The translations under genes were made by a program, and so were the position numbers. Below are positions 34,553 through 45,900 of a DNA stretch of 64,000 bases, piece after piece. The DNA is from Aphanomyces cochlioides. Taxonomy: Eukaryota; Oomycota; Saprolegniomycetes; Saprolegniales; Verrucalvaceae. The stretch lies in assembly GCA_019828595.1 (NCBI GenBank), contig JAHQRK010000017.1, forward strand, positions 806,001-870,000. The letters are read 5' to 3'. A model generated the notes under the pieces. It had not been told where the DNA came from, searched no databases, and was given only the letters and a program-made list of their open reading frames with translations. Position 1 is the first letter of the stretch. The number at the start of each line of letters is the position of its first letter.

Positions 34553-35612
34553 ATGTATTATGGATGGCTTGTGGGCATTCTCCTGTCGCTGGCTGCGAGT
34601 CTCTTTGGCACGATTGGGAAAGTCATGATGAAGCTTACGCACAAGCGAGATGGGAATCACCTCCTCTTTGCTGGTGCGTTTGTCTGTGTGATCATTCTCA
34701 ACCCTGTGTTTGACGCGTGGAGCTATTCGTTCGCGGCACAATCGGTGCTTGCACCCATGGCTGGATTCAGTGTCGTGTGGAACATTGTCCTCTCTCCTTT
34801 TATCCTCAAGGAAAAACTATCCGACCAAGTGATCCAAGGGTCGTCTATCATCCTCATCGGTTGTGGTCTCGTGAGTATGTCAGGAGATCATGCATCGCCG
34901 ACTCACACACCTGAGCAACTCTATGCTCTCTTTTCAGAAACAATTTTTGTCGTCTATGCAAGCGTGTCGTTGGCATCGTGCGCTATGGTAAAGACTATCC
35001 TTCATTGGAATTCCAAATTTCACTCCTCGGTCTGTCTAGCTCATCTTCGTCGTGCAAACGTTCCCTCATTCAAGTTACACTCGGCGCTTTGCATTTGGAG
35101 CATTGGCGGGCCTCGTTGGTGGTAATTTGTATTTCATGAAGGTACAACTATCTTGCAGCGTCGAATTGATTTATGAACAACGTAGACATCAGTCGAATTG
35201 ATTGGGAACGGCGGCCCCGTTTGGAGCAACGTGGGCACCTATTTCATCTTTGCTGGTGCCTTAGGATGCGCTGCTGGTGGCATCTACGTGCTAAACCTCG
35301 GTCTGAAGGAATATGATGCCCTGTATGTTGTTGCGATCTACGAATCTTTCCTGATACTTTGCGGTATGCTTCTTGTCTTTCCATTCTTCTGACTTTTTGA
35401 CTTGTCTAGGCTCTATATCTGGCGTCATTTTCTTCCGAGAAGACGATGGCATGCGAGGATGGTGGCAAATGATTTTGTACCCTGTGAGCATTGTGACAAC
35501 CATTGTTGGTGTTATTGTGCTCTCACGACAACCATCGCAAACTGCCACGCTCGACGAAGATCAACCATTGATTGATCCTAGCAAATCAGCAAAGTTGATC
35601 AACGATGTCTAG
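34553..35612 (+). CDS. NIPA-family magnesium transporter (DMT superfamily)
   Basis: Polytopic membrane protein expected to carry Mg2+ across plasma membrane or endosomes. From ATG 34553 (MYYGWLVGILLSLAASLFG) it has about nine hydrophobic spans, including GFSVVWNIVLSPFILKEKL, RRFAFGALAGLVGGNLYFMK, YFIFAGALGCAAGGIYVLN and IYESFLILCG. Three GT-AG introns (about 34988-35037, 35142-35186, 35364-35408) remove the stops. The final exon reads SISGVIFFREDDGM, then a last span and a polar tail (TATLDEDQPLIDPSK). The order matches NIPA proteins (the paired LKEKL-type and FF-RED motifs). About 310 residues. Confidence 0.85.
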
Positions 35613-35633
35613 AGAATATAGATTGAATCATGC

Positions 35634-36446
35634 TCAATTGATAGACGCAGCGGCGGCAGCCCGTTGACGGCGTAGTTCTTTCTCTTTCTTGTTCTTGCTG
35701 AGCTTCTTCTGAGTCGAGCGGTCTTGAGGTTCATTGAGAGCATGCTTCTTGTTGAGAGTATACACCCACCCAGCAATGCCAGCAATAGCAGTGAAGACGA
35801 AACCAAGCACGATTAAGAGCGTTCCCGTGTTGTTTCCTTTGGTTTCCTTCTTGCCACGACGTTGTTGTTGCTTCTTTGATTTCTTTTCTTCCGATGAAGA
35901 TGATGATGAAGACGACGACGAAGAGGAGGAGAAGGATGCCTTTCTTTTTTCTTTGGCAATCAACTTCGTCAATGTGGTTTGGATGTGACGCTTGCAATCG
36001 TCCGACAACTTGGATGCATCTTGGGGATTGGCAATAACTTCAGCTCGGCATTCAGCAGGAATGATTTCCATCATCTTGTCAAAGATCTCAGGGGTGACAG
36101 GGTCGTTCGGATCACGGACTTTGCCACCCAAAAGTTTGTGCAATGTAGTTTGCACCTCCAATTTGCACTCCTCGGACAATTGGCTCGCATCTTGCGGGGA
36201 AGCTTCGATAGCAGCTCGGCATTCTGGAGAAATTGTCTGCATCATTTCAGCAAACACTTCTTGCGAAATTTGAGGCTGCTGGTTCGCATTGTTGGGGTCA
36301 ACAGTGGCCTCTTGAGCTTCTCCCTCCAACACATCCTCGATAGAATCTTGAGCACCCTCTTGGATGCTCACTTCGGCAGCTTCATCAGCACGCACAGCTA
36401 CAGCCGTCATGGCCACAGCAAAGAATAGGGCAGTCCACACACGCAT
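35634..36446 (-). CDS. secreted/ER type-I membrane protein with two Cys-pair repeats and poly-Ser tract
   Basis: Single exon, 270 residues. The N-terminus MRVWTALFFAVAMTAVAVRA is a clear signal peptide. Two ~40-residue repeats each carry a conserved cysteine pair: PECRAAIEASPQDASQLSEE-C and PAECRAEVIANPQDASKLSD-D-C, both ending QTTL(H/T)KL(L/I). A run of about 14 serines and basic KKSKKQQQRRGKK follows, then a transmembrane helix (LLIVLGFVFTAIAGIAGWVY) and a lysine-rich tail. The poly-Ser run is encoded partly by TCTTCATCATCATC-type repeats (about 35895-35930) that may slip. Family unknown; the paired-Cys helices slightly resemble elicitin or saposin-type helical folds, but the spacing does not match. 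Confidence 0.75.
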   Translation of the reverse strand: MRVWTALFFAVAMTAVAVRADEAAEVSIQEGAQDSIEDVLEGEAQEATVDPNNANQQPQISQEVFAEMMQTISPECRAAIEASPQDASQLSEECKLEVQTTLHKLLGGKVRDPNDPVTPEIFDKMMEIIPAECRAEVIANPQDASKLSDDCKRHIQTTLTKLIAKEKRKASFSSSSSSSSSSSSSEEKKSKKQQQRRGKKETKGNNTGTLLIVLGFVFTAIAGIAGWVYTLNKKHALNEPQDRSTQKKLSKNKKEKELRRQRAAAAASIN

Positions 36447-36543
36447 AGTTCACGGCACTTGATCAAATGTTCCACGTGTCGAAAGCTTTGACTTGCACTC
36501 CATATCTTCCATAGTTTCCACCAATCAAGCTTCTCGAATCAGA

Positions 36544-37056
36544 TCAGTTTATCCGGATCGAAACATAAATATCCGGATATGAATTATCCGGGATGTCCGG
36601 ATAGCAAAATGTCATGGAAAACTTCAATCCCACGACATGGTTAATCTCTCGCTTTGACGGCCGCCTCGAATGGAGTCCGTGCGCCATATGTCCAATCAAG
36701 ACACTGATTTCGAATTTACTTCCATCAATGCCTAGCGAATGATCTAGGTCACCTTTGAATCTTGAAATGTGGCTTGCAATGCCAGAGTGGCAATATGACG
36801 TGAGGTAATGGTGAGATAGAGGAGGAAAAGGTCGAACATCTTTGTCCACGACTTGTCTAGCTGGCGGATTTACCCATAGCCCCTGGCTGATGGTTATTAG
36901 ATAGAATGAAGGGTCAATAAAACGGTCCTCCGAAGGAGGGATGAAGTTTGATGGAGCAACAGCTACATTGCTGCGGAGTTGTATTTTGAAACAAAGGGAA
37001 AACGAATGAACGAGTACCTCCATTGAGAGTTTATGACATAACAGTTTTGGCGGCAA
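36544..37056 (-). CDS. doubtful open reading frame
   Basis: 170-codon minus-strand frame containing RFKGDLDHSLGIDGSKFEIS and IGHMAHGLHSRRPSKREINH. No family, no signal peptide, and its 3' end is built from CCGGAT motif repeats, which argues against coding at least there. It may be chance. Confidence 0.25.
   Translation of the reverse strand: MPPKLLCHKLSMEVLVHSFSLCFKIQLRSNVAVAPSNFIPPSEDRFIDPSFYLITISQGLWVNPPARQVVDKDVRPFPPLSHHYLTSYCHSGIASHISRFKGDLDHSLGIDGSKFEISVLIGHMAHGLHSRRPSKREINHVVGLKFSMTFCYPDIPDNSYPDIYVSIRIN
36547..36605. promoter_or_regulatory. CCGGAT cluster
   Basis: Four copies (TTATCCGGAT, ATATCCGGATAT, TTATCCGGGA, GTCCGGATAG) about 100-160 bases upstream of the minus-strand gene that starts at 36446. 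They overlap the end of a doubtful open frame (36544-37056). Confidence 0.5.
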
Positions 37057-37105
37057 TTGAACTAATCATTCGCCTTAAATACCTCTCTTCATAGGCCCTT
37101 CGTGC

Positions 37106-38002
37106 TTACGGAGATTCCGTTTCGAATCGAATGACGGCTGGGCGTTGAGCTTCACGTAGGCGAGACATGATCTTGGACAAGCTAATGCCACAAAGACTTT
37201 GGCCATTCACAGACATGATTGCAACACCGCTCGTAATCTGCTTGTACTTCTTCGATTCTGTGCCCTCAAAGCATTCCTTGACGATTGCACACTTCTTGAC
37301 AGGGTCATATCCGAGCTTCATGCCCATTGATTGTTGCTGGAACACGACATCAAATCCATTTTCGTTGCCCCACTTGACGCTGGATGAAGATGCTGACAAC
37401 TCGCCATCTGCATTATTGTCGTCGTACGACCCCACTGAACTTCGTTGTTCGTATTCCACCTCGTCGTTGGGGGATTGAGGCGAGTGCACTGCGCTGGCAG
37501 GACCTTGGCTTCGCAAATCTGTGTACGTAGTCGCGGGTACATCAATTCTGTAATTTCTCGTCGGGTTGTTGGCGGGTGAAGTTGGCGCGGGCTTGAATGC
37601 AGACGACGCCATCGCGACAACACGTGGTTTGAGAATCGTGAGACCAGGTTCGGGAGCAGGACTAGTCACTTGTCGCTTCGACTCTGGACGGGCCTGCGGT
37701 GGAGCATTGTTTGGTAGGAAATAACGGTAATCCTTGGGTTCAGTTCCCGAAAAATACGCGCTCATGAGAGCCAAAAACTCGGCCTCGGTGCGTGCTTTCG
37801 CCGTAGCTGCCTTTTGACTTTCCTTGCGTCCAAGTGCCGCATACATTTCGAGCTGCTGGGAGAATAAGTCGTACTCATTCGACACGTTGTAACCATTTCC
37901 AGTACTAGATGGCGCGCGCGTCGCGATTGTCGAACTCATGGTCACTTTGGTTGTGTCTTCGTCGGGGGTCTGCTGTCGAGTCGACAAGGCCACCACTCTC
38001 AT
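37106..38002 (-). CDS. PDZ-like domain protein
   Basis: Single exon, 298 residues from ATG 38002 (MRVVALSTRQQTPDEDTTK). The first ~200 residues are low complexity and polar (proline, serine, acidic). The last ~85 residues form a PDZ-like domain: FDVVFQQQSMGMKLGYDP, KKCAIVKECFEG, SGVAIMSVNGQSLCGISLSK, then PAVIRFETESP. The carboxylate-binding GLGF loop would be the SMGMKLG segment, so binding mode may differ from classic PDZ. Such domains bind C-terminal tails of partner proteins; the partner is unknown. Confidence 0.7.
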   Translation of the reverse strand: MRVVALSTRQQTPDEDTTKVTMSSTIATRAPSSTGNGYNVSNEYDLFSQQLEMYAALGRKESQKAATAKARTEAEFLALMSAYFSGTEPKDYRYFLPNNAPPQARPESKRQVTSPAPEPGLTILKPRVVAMASSAFKPAPTSPANNPTRNYRIDVPATTYTDLRSQGPASAVHSPQSPNDEVEYEQRSSVGSYDDNNADGELSASSSSVKWGNENGFDVVFQQQSMGMKLGYDPVKKCAIVKECFEGTESKKYKQITSGVAIMSVNGQSLCGISLSKIMSRLREAQRPAVIRFETESP

Positions 38003-38189
38003 GAAGAAAAAAAGTAATTTCCTCGAAGCTACTTTCGAAAATACGAGAAAATAGTATTTATATCCGTGGTTTCACTATTCATATATGAAAATTTATATGG
38101 AAATGAAATAACTCAGAATTGGAATATATTTTTAATTCAATGAAACGACCATCAAGAAAAAATTCACATGAGACGAAATTTCTCTACAG

Positions 38190-38680
38190 TATGGGGGGCA
38201 GAAACAATGTCACCGTGCCTTGTACGACCAGATTTTCATGAACACGCAAGATCAGGCCAAACGATCCGTCGACCTGAAATTTCTTCCTTGTCAATTCAAT
38301 GTTGTGAAAAATAGACTGCTTTTCAAGCCAGTAGGGGGTGGTTTCTGTTAAAGACGACTATCAAGAATACGAAATGAGTCGTGTAAAATCGAAAAAAATG
38401 CACAAACTTCCGAGCTTCCATATCATACAGATCAAGTCGACAATCAGATCCCGAGATGTGAAACAGTTAGTACAAACATTTGCTACATCTGCCTGCATTC
38501 CTGCATAGGCTGCTCTGTCAAAGCCGGCGCGAGACACGTAAGAGTCGACTTGATCAAGTGAATTTATTTCTAAAAATTCCCCACCGGTTTGAAGTCCCTG
38601 ACGGTGATAATATTATCGTCTTGCATACTGCACCGGAGAAAATGTCCAAATGGAAGCGAAAAAAAGTTCAATTTTATCCA
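38190..38680 (-). pseudogene. gene remnant or unannotated small gene
   Basis: Minus-strand stretches look coding: EFLEINSLDQVDSYVSRAG, FDRAAYAGMQADVANVCTNC, TSRDLIVDLICMIWKLG, then (after a GTTTGT...AACAG intron) TPYWLEKQSIFHNIELTRKK and VDGSFGLILRVHENLVVQG, ending at a TAG near 38190. The upstream part breaks up in AT-rich sequence (38640-38720), no start is clear, and the family is not recognised. Plus-strand frames at 38480-38901 are shadows. Confidence 0.4.
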
Positions 38681-39127
38681 TTATGCTATTTTTTTATCCC
38701 AATTTTTTTCGAAATAATAAAAGCGCGCTCTTTGTCTTCCGACGACATAAGGATGGATATGACTTTATGGATCTTTGTACAGGTCGCCAAACATGGAAGA
38801 TGTCCTGTCAAGATGGGAATCCAAGGATGAAACGGGCGTCAAGTGACTGTCTTCAACGAGTTGACCTCTTGAGTCATACGGACTCGCGCGTGGAAAGTTG
38901 ACGAAGTCATCCGACAAGATTGAACTTGCACCAGCCAATATACCATGAGCGAGCTACAGTGTACAAGTTCAAGTGCCAGTCTTAGTCATGATCATGACAC
39001 ACAGATCAACTTCGCAACCATTTCAAAAGGATCGAGAGTTGGCGCGATACGTTTGAGCTCTTCCGAAATTTAGTTTGACATTGACATGGAACTGACCCAA
39101 AACTGTCTGTAACGGTCCGTCAGGACT
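38681..39127. other. spacer
   Basis: No gene supported between the remnant and the IQ-repeat gene. Confidence 0.35.
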
Positions 39128-41863
39128 ATGATGCTGTTTGGCGGAAGCCTCTCTGGCTTCAAGCCCGATGAGAAGCCCAAGAAGGAAGCGACTTTGCCGC
39201 CATCTGTAGTTGAGGACGTCACTCCACATTCAGATCTCATCTCCCGACTCACACAGCAAGAGCAGCGACTACTTGATGAGCTAGAGCGAACTCGGTCCAA
39301 GCTCACGACAGAATGGAAGATCAAATTACAAGATATGAAGGCAAATGGCCAGCCTATGGAAGATGCTCCTCATATTTTGTCGGAGTCGAACCAAGAAGAC
39401 CGCAAAAAGAGAGCACGACATTCCTCAGTACATGTTACGCCTCCCACTGGTGTGCCACATCTTCGCCATTCCTTTGACATGTTGCCAATTTTAACCAACA
39501 CAGGCGACACACCATTTGAAGTCGGACTTGATATGAAAACTACAACTCAACACGTACTCCCAGTCTTTAAATTGCCCCCAGTCACGATGAAATCCCAAGA
39601 AGAGATTGAGTTAGCTACCCACCGAAGCGAAGATGCATCACCATCAACGTTGTCTAACAATGCACATTCACTTCAGCTATCTTTGAAGGAATTGAGTATT
39701 TTGGATGAGCGAATAAAGCCAAGAAAACAGCCGATCAAACGACCAAAGTGGAGACGGCATCATGGTCGAAGAAGCTCTAATCCCTCTGACATACTCCGTT
39801 CCCAGCTCCAAGACGCGTTGGGAAATGTCCAAGCTTATACAACAATGGTCAAGAACGATATCGCTGAAGCTCACAAATTCTGTCCGATCAGTTCAATCCG
39901 AGGTGATCGATTTGTCAAGAAATGGGGAGTTGAAAAGCTGCATGGTGTATGCACCCAGCTGATTTACGCTCGTGTGTCTGCAGCATTTGATCGGTACTGA
40001 AATTTCAGCTGTCGAACGGTTTTCTTCACACTGAGCAAATAGATGGTGCACAGTTGCAACGTGGTTAAAACAACGGGAAGCTCGTGCGGCATTGATGCAG
40101 TCTCAGGGAACACGAAAACTCGATTTGTATTTCAGAAATTGGACCAAGCGGCGTATGGCTGCAGCATGGGACAAGTGGGTTGATCTTATCTACGCTGAAA
40201 AGATGGCTCATCAAGCTGCCTTGGAGCGGGATGCGACCATGATCTTACAACGTGCATGGCGGTAGATTAAGGGTTACTTTGCACTCTTATTGTCGCATAG
40301 GGCATTCACAAAACGGCGTTTGTACACTTTCATTCGCAATCAACAACGCGCCAAGCGCCAAAATGCTGCTGCTTGTATAATCCAAGCACTGTTTCGTGGG
40401 CGTTTTGCAAGAAATACAGCCAAGAAACTCGTGCGAGACATTAAACAAGCGCGAGCTGCAACCGTTATCCAAGCATTTATCCGTGGCGTGCTAACACGGC
40501 AATCTCTAATCCAAGCAAAACGAGAGCATAACGAGCACAAAGCAGCAAGAAAGCTTCAAGCGCTTCATCGTGGGCGAATAGGGCGGCGACGGGCAGCACA
40601 ACTCCGCCGAGACCGTCAACGACGGCTTGCTGCGATTATCATTCAAAGGCGGTACCGTGGGCGTCTGCGAAATGCTCGACAGATTCGCATGATGATTGAA
40701 CGCGAACGTCGTCGGCAGATTATCAAGATTCAGGTGCAAAATGGTCCTGACTTTGTTACTAAAATTATTTAGGCCTTATATCGAGGCAGAAGAGGGCGTC
40801 AGCGTGCCATGCGCGTGAAAGTACAACGCGCACAGCACCAAACCAAGCTAAATAAATGTGCACTCAAGATTCAGTCGGTTTACCGTGGGCATCGCGGTCG
40901 CATTAGCACGTCGATTCAGTTATCTATGCGGCGTGAATTGTTGCGTCAGCGGAACGAAGCAGCCACTACCATTCAAACGCTGTTCCGTGGCCGCAAAGCA
41001 AAACAAACAGTATTGGCAGCTCGCGTAGAGCGGTTGAATCAACTTGTCGCGGATTCAAGAGTATGGAGTCAATTCTGGAGCGAAGATGCAAACGCTTTCT
41101 TTTTCTATCACTCTCAGGTACTTTTGCAGCTGAAAGAACTAAATTTATGACATAAGTACAGACTGGCGAGGCAATTTGGGAACCACCGGACATTGGATAC
41201 ACTCAAACTGATGGCCAATTGGTGCTTGCGGATGGCTCAGTTATACCTGATCCTGCAATGGCGGAAGCAAAGCAAGCAGAAGAGACGAAAGAAGAACAAG
41301 AGGAGCCCGCTGATGCTATGTGCATCGAATGTGAAGAAACTGAGGCAACTCGACGATGTTTCCAGTGCGAAGATGTGTTTTGTGATAGTTGTTATGAAAG
41401 AACACATGGAACTGGCAAGAGAGCTGCACATACATGGAAGGCAATTGGGCCGATTAAGTGCATCGAATGTGAAAAGATGAAGGCAACGAGATGGTGTGAC
41501 CAATGCATGGATCCATATTGCCTTGGATGTTACTCTATTATCCATGCCAAGGGCAACAAAGCTCACCACACTTGGAAAGAAGTGTCAAAGAATGGTAAAT
41601 TCATTCAAGAGGACTCGAGCACGTACAACGAATTCGTCAATTCGATGGAGTACTATTATATCAATGAAGGCATTGCGCATCAAGAAGAAATCCCCCTGGA
41701 GACCGAACCAATGCAAGATTTTTACAACGAATATGACGAATATGCAGAGCAGTATGAAGAAGACCAGCAAGCTGCATCAGATTGGATCGCAGCGGTTGAT
41801 GAAGTCTCAGGTGAATTGTACTACTACAACACGGTGACTGGCGAGACTCAATGGGCACAATAA
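39128..41863 (+). CDS. IQ-repeat protein with two WW-like modules and two B-box zinc fingers
   Basis: Five exons (39128-39993, 40043-40261, 40301-40733, 40773-41117, 41162-41863; introns 38-49 bases, GT-AG) give 854 residues. The N-terminal ~300 residues are polar with a short coil (LTQQEQRLLDELERTRSKL). Next come about eight IQ motifs that should bind calmodulin (for example ACIIQALFRGRFARN, ATVIQAFIRGVLTRQ, AIIIQRRYRGRLRN, ALKIQSVYRGHRGR, ATTIQTLFRGRKAKQ). A WW-like module is split by the last intron (FWSEDANAFFFYHSQ, TGEAIWEPP). Two B-box-like fingers follow (CIECEETEATRRCFQCEDVF, CIECEKMKATRWCDQCMDPY), then a second WW-like end (GELYYYNTVTGETQWAQ). It resembles IQ/WW flagellar or cytoskeletal proteins of protists; a role there is inference. 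Confidence 0.85.
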
Positions 41864-42483
41864 TTCTCTTCTCCTACATCACCCTCTTGACTGCAAGATA
41901 TCAACTGGATGCTCTGGTCTTGTTTCCTTCTTCACAGGCAACATGTCATGACTCTGGACTAAACACTCCAAAGCCCTTTCTACTTTCGAATACCAAGCTA
42001 AAGTTACTAAGGCAGGCTGGTCGTGTGTCAAGAGGTTTCCGTCCAGAGATGTCTAATATTCTTCCCCCTGTAAGACTAAACTGTAAATGATTTGTCACGA
42101 CAAATATTCATATCTCAACCTCAATTGCAAAGTTAACAGTTACCTTGGAGATCGCGGAGACAAGTCGAGACAAATCACATCAAATTTACTTGGAACTGGT
42201 CCTAATACTTGGAACTGGTCCTTAGACTAATCTCCATCGGGTTGACTTGTGGAAACTCAACCACAAAACTGCAGAAATGAAGCGCAGTTGTCTAAGATCA
42301 TAATCTCGACCTTGATAATTTAAGTGGACTTCACCGCTGATCGTTGATGTAAGGTTTGAAAATCTAATTGCTCATGATGCCACGTCATGAAATTCTGGAG
42401 ATTCACAGCGAAATATTTCACACTTAAATACAAACAAATATGCATTTTTATATATTAATTTTGAATGTAAAATTTATCCTTTA
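41864..42483. other. spacer, no gene recognised
   Basis: AT-rich, no coding signal. It holds a local duplication ACTTGGAACTGGTCCT (about 42190 and 42209). Confidence 0.45.
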
Positions 42484-42856
42484 GGGCCCGTCGGGATGCC
42501 AAACAAAAAATATTGTTGTGAAAAATTCGTTATGTGATATTTTGTATTTTGGTCAAAATAATACAAACCACGTATTATAATATCACGATAATTAAAATTT
42601 CGGACTGTCTGGATTCCCACGAAAATAAAATAATCATTGGGAATTTGTGTGGATTATGCGATATTGGGGAAAATATTCTACATTGAGTAGAATATTATTT
42701 ATTGCATATTTGGCCTGTTTTGAAATAAATTATTGCAATAAAATTTATGCAATATTTGGCATCCAGACAGGTGCATTATGCGATAATCAAAATTATGCAA
42801 TAATTGATCAAAATATTGCGAATTATCTCAATAATATGTGGCATCCAGACGGGCCC
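42484..42856. mobile_element. MITE copy 2, inverted relative to copy 1
   Basis: A 373-bp element with the same TIRs as 33220-33588 (GGGCCCGTCGGGATGCCA ... TGGCATCCAGACGGGCCC) and TTA duplications at 42481-42483 and 42857-42859. It reads as the reverse complement of copy 1 with few differences. It lies about 115 bases upstream of the ABC transporter pseudogene. Confidence 0.9.
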
Positions 42857-42971
42857 TTAAAACTAAAATATTATTGTTTGCATATAAATTTTAGTTTTTC
42901 ATTCCCGTCTTAAACTGAAAAAATGGAAGATGGGGACCGTTTTATAGTTCTCATTTTCGATTTCTCCTCTG

Positions 42972-45900
42972 ATGTCAAACGAGGTCACCAAGGAGGTGGC
43001 ATTAGAGCTGTACGCTGAATACCACACGATTGCAACCCCCAAGGGTGTAGTGGATGCGCCAAATGGACAAGAGCAGACCGCAACGAAGAAAGGGAACATG
43101 GTTTCCATGGTGCAACTTTTCCGTTTCGCCGACACCCTCGATGTTGTCCTGATGACTCTTGGGGCATTTGCGGCGTTTGCAACTAGCCAACACCAATCGA
43201 GATACCAGCAATGGCCATGGCTGAATAATTGCAAGCATCACCGACTTTGCGCCCAAGACCATCTTGAATCATCATAGATGTTTCCGCGACTTTGGTTGCA
43301 AGTGTGCCAGGGTCATTGACATCAAACCACCCGATTTCCTTGGTCAAAATCGCACGACGGGATGGAAACTTGGCCTCATTGTGCTTGCATTTACGCCGGT
43401 GATTGCACTTGGAACCTTCATCATGATGAAATCCATGTCGATCGCTGTCCGAAAGTCTGTCCAAGCTTATGGTAAAGCTGGTGCTATCGCCGATGAAGCT
43501 CTTTCCAATATCCGCACGGTGCACATGTTCAATGCAATTCCATCCACAATTGCGAAAGTTGAGAGTGCCTTGACCGACGCCGAAGCTGCTGGTGTGCACA
43601 AAGGCCTCGTGTCAGGACTCGGCAGCGGCTTGGTCTTCTTCATCATCTTCCTCACATATGTCGTTGGTATTTACTACGGTGCAGTAATCGTCGCCGAAGA
43701 CAACTTGATTAATCACTGCACTGGCAGCGGATGCTACGATGGTGGCAAAGTGCTGACTGTCTTCTTTGGTGTCATCATGGGTGCAATGTCCCTTGGCCAA
43801 GCCGGACCATGCATTTAAGCAATCGTGACGGCACGGGCTGCTGCGTATGAAGCGTACAAAATTATTGATGAGCCTTCGAAAATTGACGCGACTGCAGAGG
43901 GTGGCATTACTTTCGACCATGTCGAAGGCACCATTGAGCTGAAATCCGTCGAATTTGCCTACCCGTCGCGGCCACACGTTCGTGTCTGTCGAGGATATAA
44001 TCTTGTGATTGCCGCTGGTGAGAAAGTGGCGCTAGTTGGTCCTAGCGGGTCAGGCAAGAGCACTATTGTAGCACTCGTCGAGCGCTTTTATGATCCCCAA
44101 GTCGGTGTTGTCACTCTTGATGGAATGATCTTCGACAGCTAAATGTCGGCAACAAATTGGCCTGGTCGGTCAGGAGCCATGTCTTTTTGCGACATCAATT
44201 GCTGACAATATACGCCATGGCATGCCTGATGCAACGATTGAGCAAATCCACGACGCCGCCAAGATGGCCAACGCGTGTGGCTTCATCATGGAATTTCCCC
44301 ATGGATTTGACACACTGGTTGGTGATCGCGGTGCACAATTGAGCGGTGGACAAAAGCAACGCATTGCCATCGCCCGCGCTATTGTAAAAAATCCAGCAGT
44401 GTTTCTCCTTGACGAAGCAACGAGTGCCCTTGACACCGAGAGCGAGCGCATCGTTCAAGACTCGCTTGACCGATTAGTTTCAATGCGACAGCGGACAACT
44501 ATAATGATTGCTCACCGCCTCTCAACGATACGCAACGCTGATCGAATTGTCGTGGTGGATCATGGTCAAGTGCAAGAAGAAGGAAGTCACGACGAGCTCA
44601 TGGCGATGGAAAATGGAATATACAAGCGACTTGTCCGAGCGAACGCCTCAATCTCCACCGAACGCACCAATGCCCAAATAAATGAACCTTCGGCAGTCGA
44701 CAAGGCTGAGAGGGACGTATGTCATGCTGAAGTCACAGCAGCTTGCCCCCAAAAAGATGAAGTTGCTGACGTGGAATTGTATAACGTCCCGGTCAGTCGA
44801 ATTTGGAAATTGAGCAAGCCTGAAAAGTTCTACATGCTCTTTGGCACTCTGGGGGCGAGCGTGACGGGAGCAACGTTTCCAGTATGGGGCGTGCTTCTCT
44901 CCAAGGCAATCGTCCTCTTCTTTGATTTTTCCATTACGGCCGATGAAATGAAGCATCGGGGATTCATTTGGTCCATGTACTTCTTGGCGCTTGGTATTGC
45001 GTACAGCGTTGCTGCTGTCGTTATGCACTACTGTTTTTCAGTTGTGGCGGAAAACTCACGACACGTATCCGCTCCATGGGCTTTGCAGCCATGTTGCGTC
45101 AAGAGATGAGCTGGTTTGACGTAAATCCATCGGGAATCCTCACGACGCGGCTCGCCACGGAAGCATCGCTCGTTCAAAACATGACAGCAGATTTCCTGAA
45201 GAATATCGTTGCGACCATCATGACACTTGTGGTGGCGTTTGCAATTGCCTTCTTCTACAGTTGGGAAATGAGGTTGGTGCTTCTTGGAGTCTTTCCCATC
45301 ATGGGCTTTGCGAGCTCCGTTCGATCCAAGTCATTTGCAGCTCCCCAAGCCAAAGCCAACCATCAAGGAGACATGCTCGCTGGTGCAGTGCTGGCTGAAT
45401 CGATCATTCCCATTCGCACGGTGGCGTCGTTTGGCATGGAGGAGGCTGTCAATGAAACGTTTCGCAAGCATGTTTTTGAATCGACAGTCGAGGACAATGC
45501 GTTGGCGTATCGCCTTGGATCGATCTACGGTGTTTCACAAGGCGTGATGATGTTCGCACTTGCGTTTCTCTTTTGGTTTGGTGGATGGCTCATTCACAAT
45601 GGCCATATCACGTTTGAAGCGATGTTTATGGTATCATGCTGAGCTCATTTGGTGTCGGCAATGCCATTCAAGTCTTAGTTGACGTGACAAAGCAAAACGA
45701 GCCGCGGCAAATCTCTTTGCCACAATCGACCGCGTGCCTGCCATTGATTCCACTGGCGAATGCTCCAGAATGTCGTTGGAACGATTGAATTTCGCAATCG
45801 TCGTTTTGCATACCCAAGTCGCCCCAACTCCATCGTGTACAAGAACTATTCTCTCACAGTTCCCAGTGGCACCACAGTTGCATTGGTGGGGGCGAGTGGC

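Noticed and set aside
43816..45060. ABC transporter lesions explained as sequencing error
   Set aside because: The inversion, deletion and several separate stops cannot all be base-calling errors, while neighbouring long genes are clean.
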